A stretch of DNA of 64,000 nucleotides from Rheinheimera pleomorphica (GTDB taxonomy: Bacteria; Pseudomonadota; Gammaproteobacteria; Enterobacterales; Alteromonadaceae): the NCBI RefSeq assembly GCF_011634895.1, contig NZ_SIRR01000012.1:1-64000 (forward strand). The letters are read 5' to 3'. The notes beneath the pieces were generated by a model. It was given only the letters and a program-made list of their open reading frames with translations. It had not been told where the DNA came from and did no database searches. This document shows positions 31,071 through 40,620 of this stretch, one piece after another (the first letter of the stretch is position 1; every line of letters begins with the position of its first letter). Both the position numbers and the translations under genes were made by a program.

Positions 31071-32135
31071 ATGTTTAACTGGTTTAAATCAAACCAATTG
31101 CAGCCGCTGCCAGAGACGCTACAGCAGTTTTTACAGCAGTGGCAATTACCGGACAGCGGTGCGCCGTTGTCCTTGCTGTTACACAGCGCCAGCCTGCAGA
31201 AAGACACCCTGCAGGTGAGCCTGCAGCTGCCGTTGTTATCCATAAAACCAGCATTGCAGCAGGCACTGACCGATGCCGGTTTTGATTACAGCTTGCTGCT
31301 GGATTATCAGTTAACCGCAGCGCCGGTGTTTAACAATATTAAGCAGATTATTTTGATCGCCTCAGGCAAAGGGGGCGTGGGTAAGTCGACAACGGCGGTT
31401 AATATTGCTGCTGCGCTGGCGCTGGAAGGCGCTAAAGTCGGTCTGCTAGATGCCGATATTTACGGCCCGTCTATTCCGACCATGCTGGGGCTAAATGGCG
31501 AGAAAATCAGTTCGCCGGATAATAAACTGATGCAGCCGAAAGTCGCCCACGGCGTGTATTTGCAATCAATTGGCTTTTTAGTGGATCCGCAGCAGGCGTC
31601 GGTGTGGCGTGGTCCGATGGCCAGCCAGGCACTGCTACAGCTGTTGAAAGAAACCCTGTGGCCAGAGCTGGACTATCTGATTGTTGATATGCCACCCGGT
31701 ACCGGCGATATTCAGCTGACGATGGCGCAAAAACTGCCGGTAACCGGTGCCGTTGTCGTTACCACGCCGCAGGATGTGGCACTGGCCGATGCGCAAAAGG
31801 CGATAAGTATGTTTCGCCAGGTGAATATTCCCTTACTGGGGCTGGTGGAGAATATGAGCTTTTATCAGTGCAGCCACTGCGGTGCAGAAGATGATATTTT
31901 TGGCAGCGACGGAGGCGTTGAGCTGGCCGCGCGCTATCAGGTGCCGGTGCTGGGGCAGCTGCCGCTGCAAAAACAAATCCGCGAGCAAGCCGATGCCGGT
32001 GTTCCTGTGGTATTAAAACAGCAGCCAGTGGCACAAATTTACCGTACAATCAGCCGGCAAATGATGCTGGCGCTGCACTGGCAAGCCAGTGCGCAGCAGG
32101 CAAGCCAACCTGAAATTATCATAACGGACGATTGA
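31071..32135 (+). CDS. mrp: Iron-sulfur cluster carrier protein Mrp/ApbC
   Basis: The 354-residue P-loop ATPase transfers Fe-S clusters to target proteins. It has an N-terminal domain of about 80 residues, the deviant Walker [14 protein letters not shown], the segment DMPPGTGD, and the cluster-binding CxxC (CSHCG) that forms the dimer site. I use the ATG at 31071 (GGA nine bases upstream) instead of the TTG two codons earlier. dcd begins one base after the stop, so the two are co-transcribed. Confidence 0.95.
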   Translation: MFNWFKSNQLQPLPETLQQFLQQWQLPDSGAPLSLLLHSASLQKDTLQVSLQLPLLSIKPALQQALTDAGFDYSLLLDYQLTAAPVFNNIKQIILIASGKGGVGKSTTAVNIAAALALEGAKVGLLDADIYGPSIPTMLGLNGEKISSPDNKLMQPKVAHGVYLQSIGFLVDPQQASVWRGPMASQALLQLLKETLWPELDYLIVDMPPGTGDIQLTMAQKLPVTGAVVVTTPQDVALADAQKAISMFRQVNIPLLGLVENMSFYQCSHCGAEDDIFGSDGGVELAARYQVPVLGQLPLQKQIREQADAGVPVVLKQQPVAQIYRTISRQMMLALHWQASAQQASQPEIIITDD

Positions 32136-32136
32136 G

Positions 32137-32727
32137 ATGAGATTGTGTGACCGCGATATAGAGCGCTACTTAGCCGAAGGCAAAATAAACATTACACCGC
32201 AGCCTGACACCGACATGATTAGCGGTGTCAGTGTCGATATTCGGCTGGGCAATAAATTCCGCGTGTTTCAGGCGCATGCCGCGGCTTACATTGATTTAAG
32301 TGGGCCTCGTGCGGAAACGGACAAGGCATTAAACAGCGTGATGAGTGATGAAATTTTTATTGCTGATGGCGATAAGTTTATTCTGCATCCGGGGGAGTTG
32401 GCACTGGCGATGACGCTGGAGTCGGTAACCTTGCCGGACGATATTGTCGGCTGGTTAGATGGGCGCTCGTCACTGGCGCGTTTAGGGTTGATGGTGCATG
32501 TCACGGCTCATCGTATCGACCCGGGCTGGTCGGGTAATATCGTGCTGGAATTTTATAACAGCGGTAAATTGCCGTTGGCGCTGCGGCCAAAGATGAAAAT
32601 TGGTGCGCTGAACTTTGAGTTAATGACGGGCCCGGCCGCGCGGCCTTATAACAAAAGAACTGATGCGAAGTATCAGCAGCAAACCGGTGCCGTTGCTAGC
32701 CGTATTGGCCATGATGATAAAAGCTAA
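32137..32727 (+). CDS. dcd: dCTP deaminase
   Basis: The 196-residue homotrimeric enzyme converts dCTP to dUTP for thymidylate synthesis. The conserved segments [11 protein letters not shown] (catalytic Arg-Ser region) and [17 protein letters not shown] (catalytic Glu, nucleotide binding) are intact. Length is close to E. coli Dcd (193). It is translated from a start one base after the mrp stop. Confidence 0.97.
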   Translation: MRLCDRDIERYLAEGKINITPQPDTDMISGVSVDIRLGNKFRVFQAHAAAYIDLSGPRAETDKALNSVMSDEIFIADGDKFILHPGELALAMTLESVTLPDDIVGWLDGRSSLARLGLMVHVTAHRIDPGWSGNIVLEFYNSGKLPLALRPKMKIGALNFELMTGPAARPYNKRTDAKYQQQTGAVASRIGHDDKS

Positions 32728-32744
32728 GGGCTTTGCAGCTGATA

Positions 32745-32774
32745 AAAATTAAAAAGCCCACGCAGAGCGTGGGC
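32745..32774 (-). terminator. Minus-strand intrinsic terminator between two plus-strand genes
   Basis: An eight-base GC-rich stem with a three-base loop is followed by T residues only on the minus strand. On the plus strand the stem is followed by CAAAAG, so it would not be an efficient intrinsic terminator for dcd. Confidence 0.7.
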
Positions 32775-32801
32775 CAAAAGCTATAAAGCAAAAATGAAGC
32801 G
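32747..32801 (-). ncRNA. Candidate ~55-nt small RNA between dcd and an EamA gene
   Basis: On the minus strand a near-consensus promoter (TTGCCA at 32831-32836, 18-base spacer, CATAAT at 32807-32812) predicts a start near 32800. A terminator hairpin follows (GCCCACGC 32756-32763 / GCGTGGGC 32767-32774) with a T-rich tail. No start codon and frame of any length lies between. It could instead be the 3' end of antisense transcription from yaeQ. Not a family I recognise. Confidence 0.35.
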
Positions 32802-32909
32802 GGATGATTATGCAATAAAGCTGCATAGCTTGGCAATATCAAACTGTTACATTTTTGCTCATTTTTTGCAGCGCGTTAACCTTATTCGCGCCAACCACAG
32901 GAGCTCGGC

Positions 32910-33803
32910 GTGTCAGCTGGCAGTATTGTCCGTTTGTTAAGTTTGGCCGCCATCTGGGGCGCGTCGTTTTTATTTATGCGCCTTGGGGTGCCAGAGCTGG
33001 GGCCAGCCTGGTTAATGTTTGGCCGGGTGTTTACTGCTGCGCTGTTTTTAGCGCTGGCGGCGCTGGCGTTTAAACGTCAGCTACCGCTGCGCCAGTATGC
33101 CGGTCATTTTATGCTGCTAAGCTTTTTTAATACTGCGTTGCCGTTTTTACTGTTTGCTTATGCCGCCCAAACTCTTACCGCATCCTTGTTGGCCGTCCTT
33201 AATGCTACGGCACCGCTATGGGGTGCATTGATTGGCTGGGTGTTTTTTCGCCAGCCGATGTCAGGGAAGCTGGCGCTGGGTTTACTGCTCGGTGTTAGCG
33301 GTGTGGCGATATTAGTGGGTTTTGATGCGATGCTGGCCGATAGCGCCGCACTGGTAGCCATTGCAGCGGCTGCCGCTGCCGCATGTTGTTATGGTATTGC
33401 TACCTGGTATACCCGGCTGGCTAAGCCGGTACCGGCGTTTATTAATGCGCATGGCAGTATGTGGGCGGCCAGTTTATGGCTAATGCCGTTACTGTGGATT
33501 ATACCGTTACCTGTGTCAGCACCCTCGACAGCCAGCTTGCTTGCCGTACTGACGCTGGGGATAATTTGTACCGGCGTCGCCTATCTGTTGTATTTTCGTT
33601 TGGTGCAGGACCTGGGCGCAACGCCAACCCTAACGGTCACCTTTTTGATCCCGGTGTTTGGGGTGCTGTGGGGCCATTTGTTTTTGCAGGAAACTGTCGG
33701 CTGGCATACGTTGTTTGGTGCTGCCATCGTTATCGCCGGTACCATGCTGGTTACCGGTTTTAGTGTTAGTGCGCTGCGTGCGCCGGTTAAGGAGCAAGTA
33801 TGA
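32910..33803 (+). CDS. EamA/DMT-superfamily transporter
   Basis: The 297-residue inner-membrane protein has about ten hydrophobic helices in two EamA repeats, the usual layout of drug/metabolite transporters. It starts at GTG with CAGGAG upstream. The first repeat begins LAAIWGASFLFMRLG, a common EamA signature. The substrate cannot be told from sequence. The stop overlaps the next gene's start by four bases. Confidence 0.88.
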   Translation: MSAGSIVRLLSLAAIWGASFLFMRLGVPELGPAWLMFGRVFTAALFLALAALAFKRQLPLRQYAGHFMLLSFFNTALPFLLFAYAAQTLTASLLAVLNATAPLWGALIGWVFFRQPMSGKLALGLLLGVSGVAILVGFDAMLADSAALVAIAAAAAAACCYGIATWYTRLAKPVPAFINAHGSMWAASLWLMPLLWIIPLPVSAPSTASLLAVLTLGIICTGVAYLLYFRLVQDLGATPTLTVTFLIPVFGVLWGHLFLQETVGWHTLFGAAIVIAGTMLVTGFSVSALRAPVKEQV

Positions 33804-34375
33804 AACTTTATGGATCACAAACCTCACCCTATGTCCGTCGCATTCGTTTATTGCTGGCTAATACGGCACATGACTTTATTAACCTGGATATTTTCTCTGC
33901 CGCGGGCCGCGATACGCTGGCGGCGCTAAACCCCACCTTACGCATTCCAATGCTGGATGATAACGGCGAGGTCATTTTCGACTCTGGTGTGATCTACCGC
34001 TATCTGGCGGTGAAACAGGGCTTGCCGGCGCTGAGTTGGTATCAGGAAAATCAGCTGACGGTGATCAATGCCGTGAACGACTCGCTGGTGATGCTATTGC
34101 AGTGCAGTCGTAGTGGTTTTGACACCAATGACGATAAGCTGTTTTTTAACCTGCAAAAAGAGCGCATAGCCACCTGTTTGTATGTGCTGGAGCAACAAGC
34201 GGCCAATGGTGAATTTAAGCAGTGGAATTACATTACGATGGCGCTTTACAGCCTGATTGACTGGACCTTGTTTCGCCAGTTGATTGAACTGGATGACTAT
34301 CCGGCGCTGCTGGCATGTGTTACGGCTAATGCCAGCCAGGGCGCGGTAGCATTAAGCGATCCGCGTCTGGCATAA
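33800..34375 (+). CDS. Glutathione S-transferase-like protein
   Basis: The 191-residue protein has an N-terminal thioredoxin-like GST domain (MKLYGSQTSPYVRRIR, then the cis-proline segment LRIPMLDDNGEVIFDS) and a shorter helical C-terminal domain. The serine in TSPYVRR occupies the usual catalytic position for bacterial beta or Nu-like GSTs. It is translationally coupled to the EamA gene. Substrate unknown. Confidence 0.85.
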   Translation: MKLYGSQTSPYVRRIRLLLANTAHDFINLDIFSAAGRDTLAALNPTLRIPMLDDNGEVIFDSGVIYRYLAVKQGLPALSWYQENQLTVINAVNDSLVMLLQCSRSGFDTNDDKLFFNLQKERIATCLYVLEQQAANGEFKQWNYITMALYSLIDWTLFRQLIELDDYPALLACVTANASQGAVALSDPRLA

Positions 34376-34384
34376 GCGGCTGAA

Positions 34385-34933
34385 TTACTGCGCCGTTTTT
34401 AGCAGCACAGGTTCAATTAATACGCTGTGCTGCGCATCAGACAGCCACACCTGGCCTTCGCTGATATTGCATTGCAGGTTCATAGTGCGGTCAACCAGTT
34501 TCGCCATCTCTGCCACGGCGCTGTCGTTTATTTCCACAACACTCAGGTTTTGATAGCGCTGCAGCGCTTGTTCATTTTGCTTCCACCATACAGGTACACT
34601 GCGCCCGCCGTAGCAAAACAGCTGCACCTGCTTAGCGCGGCCTGCGGCTTTGCGTAACCACTTTTCATCGCTTTGGCCAAACTCTACCCAAAGGTTGATC
34701 TCGCCGCCCAGGCTTTTGTCCCACAGTTCAGGCTCATCATCGTCGGCACTTAAACCTTTGGTAAAGGCTAAGGTGTCGCTGGCGTTCAGTGCAAATGCCA
34801 GTAAACGTACCATCATACGTTGATCATTCTCTGATGGGTGCTGCGCCAGGGTAAGGCTATGGTTGTGGTAATAATGCCGGTCCATGTCGGCAATGTGTAA
34901 CTGTACTTTAAACACGGTGGCTTTTAATGCCAT
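34385..34933 (-). CDS. yaeQ: YaeQ-family protein
   Basis: From the ATG at 34933 (MALKATVFKVQLHIADMD) the protein has 182 residues, the same size as E. coli YaeQ (181). YaeQ proteins have a PD-(D/E)XK nuclease-like fold of uncertain activity and were linked genetically to haemolysin/RfaH expression. The segments HPSENDQRMMVRLLAFAL and WVEFGQSDEKWLRKA match the family. The longer frame from 34993 is not supported. Confidence 0.92.
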   Translation of the reverse strand: MALKATVFKVQLHIADMDRHYYHNHSLTLAQHPSENDQRMMVRLLAFALNASDTLAFTKGLSADDDEPELWDKSLGGEINLWVEFGQSDEKWLRKAAGRAKQVQLFCYGGRSVPVWWKQNEQALQRYQNLSVVEINDSAVAEMAKLVDRTMNLQCNISEGQVWLSDAQHSVLIEPVLLKTAQ

Positions 34934-35083
34934 AACAATACCTGCTGGAAAATTTGAAGCGCGAAGTGTAGCGCGAAGCGGGGTCAGGCTCAATTTTACT
35001 GTTTACAGCTGTTGTCGCTGCCATCTGCTAATAAACTGCGCTATGCTGAGGAAAGTCGGCTTAAGTAATTGAGTTTACATAAT

Positions 35084-36364
35084 ATGTCTGAGTTTGATTT
35101 TGCCATGGTGCAAAACTTTTTAATTGCGCTGTTGCTGGGGGCTTTAGTTGGCATTGAGCGGGAAAAGCACCGCCGTGACGAACACCCCAACAGCTTTGGC
35201 GGGCTGCGCACCTATATTCTGTTTGCGCAGGCCGGTGCGGTATCAGCCTGGCTGTCGTTGCATCTGCAAGCGCCGTGGTTATTTGTCGTGACGGTGCTGG
35301 TGATAGCCCTGGCGGTATTAACTGCCTATGTGCTGGAAAACCGTAACAGCCCAAGCTCATTGGGGTTAACCAGCGAAGTTAGTGCCATTACAGTATGTCT
35401 GCTTGGTGGCGCGGTAATGTTTGGCCACGCTGAGCTTGCCGTGATGCTGGGTATTCTGACCTCGGCTGTGCTGACGTTTAAACAGCCGTTGCATGGCCTG
35501 GTCAGTAAAATGGGTATGGATGATTTGTATGCCGGCTTAAAATTGCTGATAGCAAGCTTTATCGTACTGCCGCTGCTGCCCGATGCACCTATTGACCCCT
35601 GGCAGGCGCTTAACCCTTATAAACTCTGGCTGCTGGTGATCCTGATCTCGTCTATGTCGTTGCTTGGCTATGTGGCGGTGCGTTGGCTGGGGGCGGCACA
35701 TGGTGCGGTGATCACCGGGATCGCAGGTGGGCTGGCGTCGTCAACGGCAGTTACCTTAAGTTTTGCCCGTAGCAGTAAAGTAGAAAGCGACCCGTTGGCG
35801 GCCGACACCCAGGCCTGTGGTGTGCTGCTTGCCTGGCTGGTGATGTTTATCCGGGTGCTGGTAACGGTGGCTATTGTATTTAAGCCGTTAATCGCATCAC
35901 TTTTGTTGCCCTTTACTGTGATGGCGCTAACCACTGCCGTTGTGGCGGCAATATTTTACTGGCGCGGCAGCCGGCGTTATCAGGCACCGCAGCAAAGCAG
36001 TGTAAAAGTGACTAACCCTTTTAGTTTGCTGGCAGCGATCAAGTTTGGCGCTTTGTTCGCGGCGATTTTATTGCTGGTAAAACTGACCGGGCATTATGCT
36101 GCCGAGGAGGGCTTGTATTTGCTGGCCGCAGTGGCCGGGTTAACCGATGTCGATGCAATTACGTTGTCGATGGCCGAGTATGCGCAGCAGTCAAAAGACG
36201 CCTTAACAACGGCGGCAGTGGCGATCAGTATCGCGGCGCTGAGTAATACGCTAGTCAAATGTGCGCTGGTGTATACGCTGGGTGCGCGTGCGCTGGCAAA
36301 TAAAGTATTGCTGGGCACGGCGGCGATCCTTGCCGCCGGCATTATCAGTATTATGCTGGTTTAG
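35084..36364 (+). CDS. MgtC/SapB and DUF4010 membrane protein
   Basis: The 426-residue inner-membrane protein has an N-terminal MgtC-like domain (about 1-140, with ALLLGALVGIEREK and GGLRTYILFA) and a C-terminal DUF4010 region with six or more helices. MgtC-like proteins influence magnesium or ATPase homeostasis; the function of this fused type is unknown. I start at the ATG at 35084. The TTG at 35069 is the alternative. Confidence 0.85.
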   Translation: MSEFDFAMVQNFLIALLLGALVGIEREKHRRDEHPNSFGGLRTYILFAQAGAVSAWLSLHLQAPWLFVVTVLVIALAVLTAYVLENRNSPSSLGLTSEVSAITVCLLGGAVMFGHAELAVMLGILTSAVLTFKQPLHGLVSKMGMDDLYAGLKLLIASFIVLPLLPDAPIDPWQALNPYKLWLLVILISSMSLLGYVAVRWLGAAHGAVITGIAGGLASSTAVTLSFARSSKVESDPLAADTQACGVLLAWLVMFIRVLVTVAIVFKPLIASLLLPFTVMALTTAVVAAIFYWRGSRRYQAPQQSSVKVTNPFSLLAAIKFGALFAAILLLVKLTGHYAAEEGLYLLAAVAGLTDVDAITLSMAEYAQQSKDALTTAAVAISIAALSNTLVKCALVYTLGARALANKVLLGTAAILAAGIISIMLV

Positions 36365-37356
36365 CGCTGGCGCAGGGCATTAACCAGTTGTTGCACGGCC
36401 TGCAGCTGGCGGCCGTTTCGGGTTGCATAGTCCGGTCCGGTATAGCCCCACCAATCCCAGCAGGCATTGGGGTTAAACGGGTTGATACTGCTGGCGCTGG
36501 TTTGCGGGTAAAACACCACCAGCTGATTAGTGTCGGCATAATTATTCAATCCGGTACCGCTAACAAAGGCTTCGCCAACGCTGTCGGCATTTTGCTTGCA
36601 GCCATGAAAACTAACGTGCAGGCGACAGCTTTGGCCGTTCGTACAGCTTTGTGGCACATATAAATAGCCGGTTTGCGCCAGGGTATCTGCTGCCGCTGGT
36701 GCTAACTGGTGCTGATTTATGGCCAGTAATTGCCCGGTGGTATGGCCCGTTTTCGGTTTAACCTCACCTAACAAATGCTGTAGCAATGCACCGGCCGCAT
36801 CATAGCCGCAGCTGGCCAGATAGGGCGCTTCAGATACGTCGCAACGGCCTAAATCGGTGCGATCGGTAGGAAAGGTATGACCAAAAGCGTGGTCGTTAAC
36901 CAGCACTATATTGTCAGCGTTAAGCCATTGCTGGTATTGCTGATGCAGGGTCGCCGACAACGCCGGATAGACGGTGGCGTCTTTTGTGCCATGAAATATC
37001 CACACTTTATCACCGGCCAGGGCTTCCGCCGGTGCCAGGGTGCCAAGGCTTTGCTGCTGCTTAATGTAAGCATTAATGCTGGCCATATCCGGTGCACTGG
37101 TCGCTTTATTAAAGCAATGTTCTAATGCCAGCCCCAGGCTATTTTGCGCGCAATAAACCGGCCCGGCAGCCAGCATTGCTACGCCATTTACCTGCTCGGC
37201 AAACGCCAGATGATACTGGCCTGCCATATAGCCGCCGCTGGATAAGCCCGACAGGGTGATAGCGTCGTCCAGTTTAAGTGAAGGTAAGGCTTCAGCGGCC
37301 TGAAGTGGCAGGCTAAGCACTGCGGTTGTCAGATAAGCTAATCTAGATAGGCGCAT
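36361..37356 (-). CDS. Secreted PHB-depolymerase-like esterase
   Basis: About 331 residues from the ATG at 37356, beginning with a signal peptide (LAYLTTAVLSLPLQAAEA). The lipase box is GLSSGGYM with the serine nucleophile, and the Asp (GTKDATV) and His (SFHGCKQ) regions of an alpha/beta-hydrolase triad are visible. The spacing fits extracellular poly(3-hydroxybutyrate) depolymerase-like proteins. It lacks an obvious separate substrate-binding domain, so it may act on soluble oligomers or other esters. The stop overlaps the convergent MgtC-type gene by four bases. Confidence 0.8.
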   Translation of the reverse strand: MRLSRLAYLTTAVLSLPLQAAEALPSLKLDDAITLSGLSSGGYMAGQYHLAFAEQVNGVAMLAAGPVYCAQNSLGLALEHCFNKATSAPDMASINAYIKQQQSLGTLAPAEALAGDKVWIFHGTKDATVYPALSATLHQQYQQWLNADNIVLVNDHAFGHTFPTDRTDLGRCDVSEAPYLASCGYDAAGALLQHLLGEVKPKTGHTTGQLLAINQHQLAPAAADTLAQTGYLYVPQSCTNGQSCRLHVSFHGCKQNADSVGEAFVSGTGLNNYADTNQLVVFYPQTSASSINPFNPNACWDWWGYTGPDYATRNGRQLQAVQQLVNALRQR

Positions 37357-37463
37357 GGCAACTCCCGGCAAAAATGATAGTCTGCTATACCATGACAAAA
37401 TAATAGTGTTGCGACAATAAGGCTTTAGTACAGCTGATAACAGTGCCAAAAAAGGAGAGTTTA

Positions 37464-37937
37464 ATGACTGAGCGTAATAACGGGCAACACAAAGAATTGC
37501 CTGAAGAGCACATAGATCCGCTCATTAAGCATTTGCACAGTGTAATACGCCAATGCGTGCGCGTTTTAGCCGTATTAATGGTAGCGGTCATTATCTGGGG
37601 GATTGGCGATGTTCTCTATGTGTTGTATCAGCGGCTCATTACACCGCCAGTGTTTTTGCTCAATATCAATGATATTTTTTATACCTTTGGCGCTTTTATG
37701 GCGGTGTTGATTGCCATTGAAATCTTTATCAATATTCGTTTGTATCTGGAGTCTAATGATTTTCCGGTAAAACTGGTGGTGGCTACCGCCTTAATGGCAA
37801 TTGCACGAAAAGTTATAGTGCTGGATGTGGAAAAAATGACGCCGGATTATATTTTGGCCATTGCGGCAACAGTGCTGGCGCTTGGTGTGACCTACTGGCT
37901 GTTACACAAAGAGCAAAAAAAACTCAGTAACCGCTAA
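37464..37937 (+). CDS. psiE: PsiE-family membrane protein
   Basis: The 157-residue protein has four hydrophobic helices in the arrangement of phosphate-starvation-inducible PsiE. The conserved FGAFMAVLIAIEIFINI and KLVVATALMAIARKVIVLD segments are present. Its physiological role is unknown. A strong ribosome site (AAAGGAGAG) sets the start at 37464. The 5' extension of the frame overlaps the esterase promoter region and was rejected. Confidence 0.85.
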   Translation: MTERNNGQHKELPEEHIDPLIKHLHSVIRQCVRVLAVLMVAVIIWGIGDVLYVLYQRLITPPVFLLNINDIFYTFGAFMAVLIAIEIFINIRLYLESNDFPVKLVVATALMAIARKVIVLDVEKMTPDYILAIAATVLALGVTYWLLHKEQKKLSNR

Positions 37938-37967
37938 CAATGGCTGTATCCGCAGGGGGTATCGGCG

Positions 37968-38771
37968 TTATTCAAAAGGCGGCGTTAAATAATACAAGTA
38001 ACGGGATTTATCCAGCGTTGCCGGTAGAGCTTGCCATAAACGCGCTGAGAGTTGTGGATACTGCTGATAAAATTGCTTACTTAGCATCAGATAGCCATCG
38101 CTTTGATACAGTGGTGGGTAAAGCAGCAACACCGGGATACGGTTCAGGTGTTGCTCTTTGGCATCGACACCATTCAATTGACACAACACGGTAGTGGCAT
38201 CGACACGGCCGGAAACCACCAGCTCTAAGGCTTGGTCAGGGGAGTGTGCCGGCACCAATGCGGTATGCGGCGGAAACGGGATAGGTCGGTAACCCAAAGG
38301 CCTGGATACCGTGATAGGCCGGTTGTCCTGTAGCTTTTGTGGCAAAGCATTGTCGTAGCGGTAGGCCAGACACAGGCCCAGCTGGTTGATGGCCCGAGCC
38401 GGGTCTGGCGTACCATCGGCTGTTGCCGGAAAGCGGGTGTAATGGGCACGGCTTTCGTCATAAGCGGCTACCAGAGCATCAACGCTGTTGTCCTGCAGCT
38501 GCTGCAAACAGCGCAGCCAGGGCAGTCTGATTAGTTCAAGCTCAATACCCACTGCGGTGGTAGCGCGGGTTAAGTGCTCAATTGTCGCTCCCGGTTGTTC
38601 AGGCACTGTCGCACTGTTACCAACATAGTAGGGCAGAAGTTGTTTGTCCTCGTAGCAAAACCTGAGACTTACTGGCGTAGGGCCAGCTAAACCCGCTTTG
38701 GTCTGAAGAACATCGGCAATTGCAACCGTACTTAACAGGCTTAAGCTAAGCAGAGCGGGTAAAACCGGCAT
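37968..38771 (-). CDS. Periplasmic solute-binding-like protein
   Basis: This 267-residue exported protein (signal peptide ending SLLSTVAIADV) has the type II periplasmic-binding fold of the polar amino-acid transporter family, with the typical opening RFCYEDKQLLPYYV and the hinge segment PWLRCLQQLQDNSVDALVAAY. No permease or ATPase gene is nearby, so it may be an orphan receptor. It lies just downstream of ggt on the same strand (12-base gap), which hints at handling amino acids or peptides released by Ggt. Confidence 0.75.
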   Translation of the reverse strand: MPVLPALLSLSLLSTVAIADVLQTKAGLAGPTPVSLRFCYEDKQLLPYYVGNSATVPEQPGATIEHLTRATTAVGIELELIRLPWLRCLQQLQDNSVDALVAAYDESRAHYTRFPATADGTPDPARAINQLGLCLAYRYDNALPQKLQDNRPITVSRPLGYRPIPFPPHTALVPAHSPDQALELVVSGRVDATTVLCQLNGVDAKEQHLNRIPVLLLYPPLYQSDGYLMLSKQFYQQYPQLSARLWQALPATLDKSRYLYYLTPPFE

Positions 38772-38783
38772 GATGTTCACTCT

Positions 38784-40451
38784 TTAATAACGAAAAACAC
38801 GGGCAACACCCCGGGAGCGCGGGTCGGCTACGGCTTCGACGTTGTCGCCGATAATCCGGATCGCCTGTATATCCCCTAAGTTCCAGCTTTGCGTGTAAAG
38901 CGTATAGCCTTTTTGCTGCAGTTGCTGTTGTACGGTCACTGGCAAGGGCGCATAAGGCTCCATGGTGATCTGATCTTTGGGCAATAACTGATGATGAAAG
39001 CGCGGTGCGGCGACCGCATCTGCTAACGACAGTTGATAATCATACAGGTTGGAAATTACCTGAAAAATAGACGTAAAAATGGTTGAACCGCCCGGTGTGC
39101 CAATGATCAGTTCTACTTTGTTGTCCTTGAGCAAAATACTGGGGGTCATCGATGACAGCATCCGTTTGCCTGGCGCTATCGCATTGGCAGCACTGCCTAC
39201 TACGCCAAAGGCATTTGGCACACCCGCTTTGGCAGAGAAATCATCCATTTCGTTATTCAGTAAAAAACCTGCGCCTTCTACCACCACACCACTGCCAAAA
39301 TCCAGGTTCAAGGTGTAGGTATTTGATACCGCATTGCCGTGTTTATCTAAAATAGAAAAATGGGTGGTGTGATAACCTTCCAGCCCCGGTTTAACCGCCG
39401 CTGTATCCGAAATGGCGCTGGGGTTAATTTCTTTGGCCCTTTTATCCAGATAGCCGCTGTCCAGCAATTGCTGCTGGGGCACAGTGGTAAAGTCGGGATC
39501 GCCTAAATAATCAGCGCGGTCGGCATAAACCCGCTTTTCAATTTCGGCCATTAAATGCACATATTGCGCACTGTTCAGTGCAACTGCGTCAAAGTCTGCC
39601 GCGCGACGCTGTTTTAACCCTAACAGTTGGCTCAATGCGATACCACCAGAGCTGGGTGGGGCTGTTGTTAGCAGCTGTTTATCCCGCCAGGGGGTAATAA
39701 CCGGTTCACGCCAGCCGGCTTTATAACCGGCTAAATCGTCCAGGGTGATCAGGCCACCGCCACGCTGCATTTGCGCGACCAGTAATTTTGCCGTCTCGCC
39801 CTGATAAAAATCGCTTGGCCCTTGCGCGGCAATGCGTTCAAGCGTGGCGGCCAGTTCAGCCTGTACAAAGTTTTTACCTGGCTGCATCGGCGCAAAATAG
39901 CGGGCAAAATTGGTTTTGCCTTCAAGCTGCTGCAATAAGTCGGCGCGATATTGGTACTGATTTTCGGCTACGGTAAAACCGGTTTTGGCATAGAGAATGG
40001 CAGGCTTTAACAGCTCAGCCCAGGGCAGGGTGCCAAAACGCTGATGCGCCTGCCACAGGCCCATCACTGTGCCTGGCACGCCGCTGGCTTTGTGGCCAAT
40101 CAGGCTTAAATTCTCAATAAGCTGCTGATCTTCATCCAGATACATATCGCGGTGCGCTTTGCCCGGCGCGGTTTCACGGTAATCCAGAAAGTACGGTTTA
40201 CCAGCAAACCAGAGTGTCATAAAGCCACCACCACCTATATTGCCGGCCTCAGGGTAGGTGACGGCCAGCGTAAACGCTGTGGCTACAGCGGCATCAACGG
40301 CATTACCGCCTTTGCGCAGTATCAGCTCTGCCGTTGCCGCCCCGTACTGATCGGGTGAGGCGACAGCGCCAGTGCCTTCGGGCGCGGCACTGGCCAGGCA
40401 ACTTAGCGACAACAGTAAGACAAATAATGCGGTGACTTTCTGACAAGACAT
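38784..40451 (-). CDS. ggt: Gamma-glutamyltranspeptidase
   Basis: The 555-residue periplasmic Ntn hydrolase cleaves the gamma-glutamyl bond of glutathione. The signal peptide (VLLLSLSCLASAA) precedes the large subunit. The autoprocessing site is at YHTTHFSILD, where a threonine becomes the new N terminus and nucleophile. The oxyanion residues lie in MTPSILLKDNK and IIGTPGGSTIFTS. The start at 40451 follows GGAGAG. It is immediately upstream of the solute-binding protein. Confidence 0.95.
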   Translation of the reverse strand: MSCQKVTALFVLLLSLSCLASAAPEGTGAVASPDQYGAATAELILRKGGNAVDAAVATAFTLAVTYPEAGNIGGGGFMTLWFAGKPYFLDYRETAPGKAHRDMYLDEDQQLIENLSLIGHKASGVPGTVMGLWQAHQRFGTLPWAELLKPAILYAKTGFTVAENQYQYRADLLQQLEGKTNFARYFAPMQPGKNFVQAELAATLERIAAQGPSDFYQGETAKLLVAQMQRGGGLITLDDLAGYKAGWREPVITPWRDKQLLTTAPPSSGGIALSQLLGLKQRRAADFDAVALNSAQYVHLMAEIEKRVYADRADYLGDPDFTTVPQQQLLDSGYLDKRAKEINPSAISDTAAVKPGLEGYHTTHFSILDKHGNAVSNTYTLNLDFGSGVVVEGAGFLLNNEMDDFSAKAGVPNAFGVVGSAANAIAPGKRMLSSMTPSILLKDNKVELIIGTPGGSTIFTSIFQVISNLYDYQLSLADAVAAPRFHHQLLPKDQITMEPYAPLPVTVQQQLQQKGYTLYTQSWNLGDIQAIRIIGDNVEAVADPRSRGVARVFRY

Positions 40452-40620
40452 AAGGCTCTCCATTTAAACCAGATACCTGTTCTACCGCGACCGAAGCGCA
40501 ATTACAAGATGTGACAACACTGTCACGGCCAACTATGCTGTTGATGTTACTGATAACACTTTGCTTGAGCTTAGGTTTTATCAGGTGGTCGTAAAAACAA
40601 TAACTAAAATAGGTGACATC

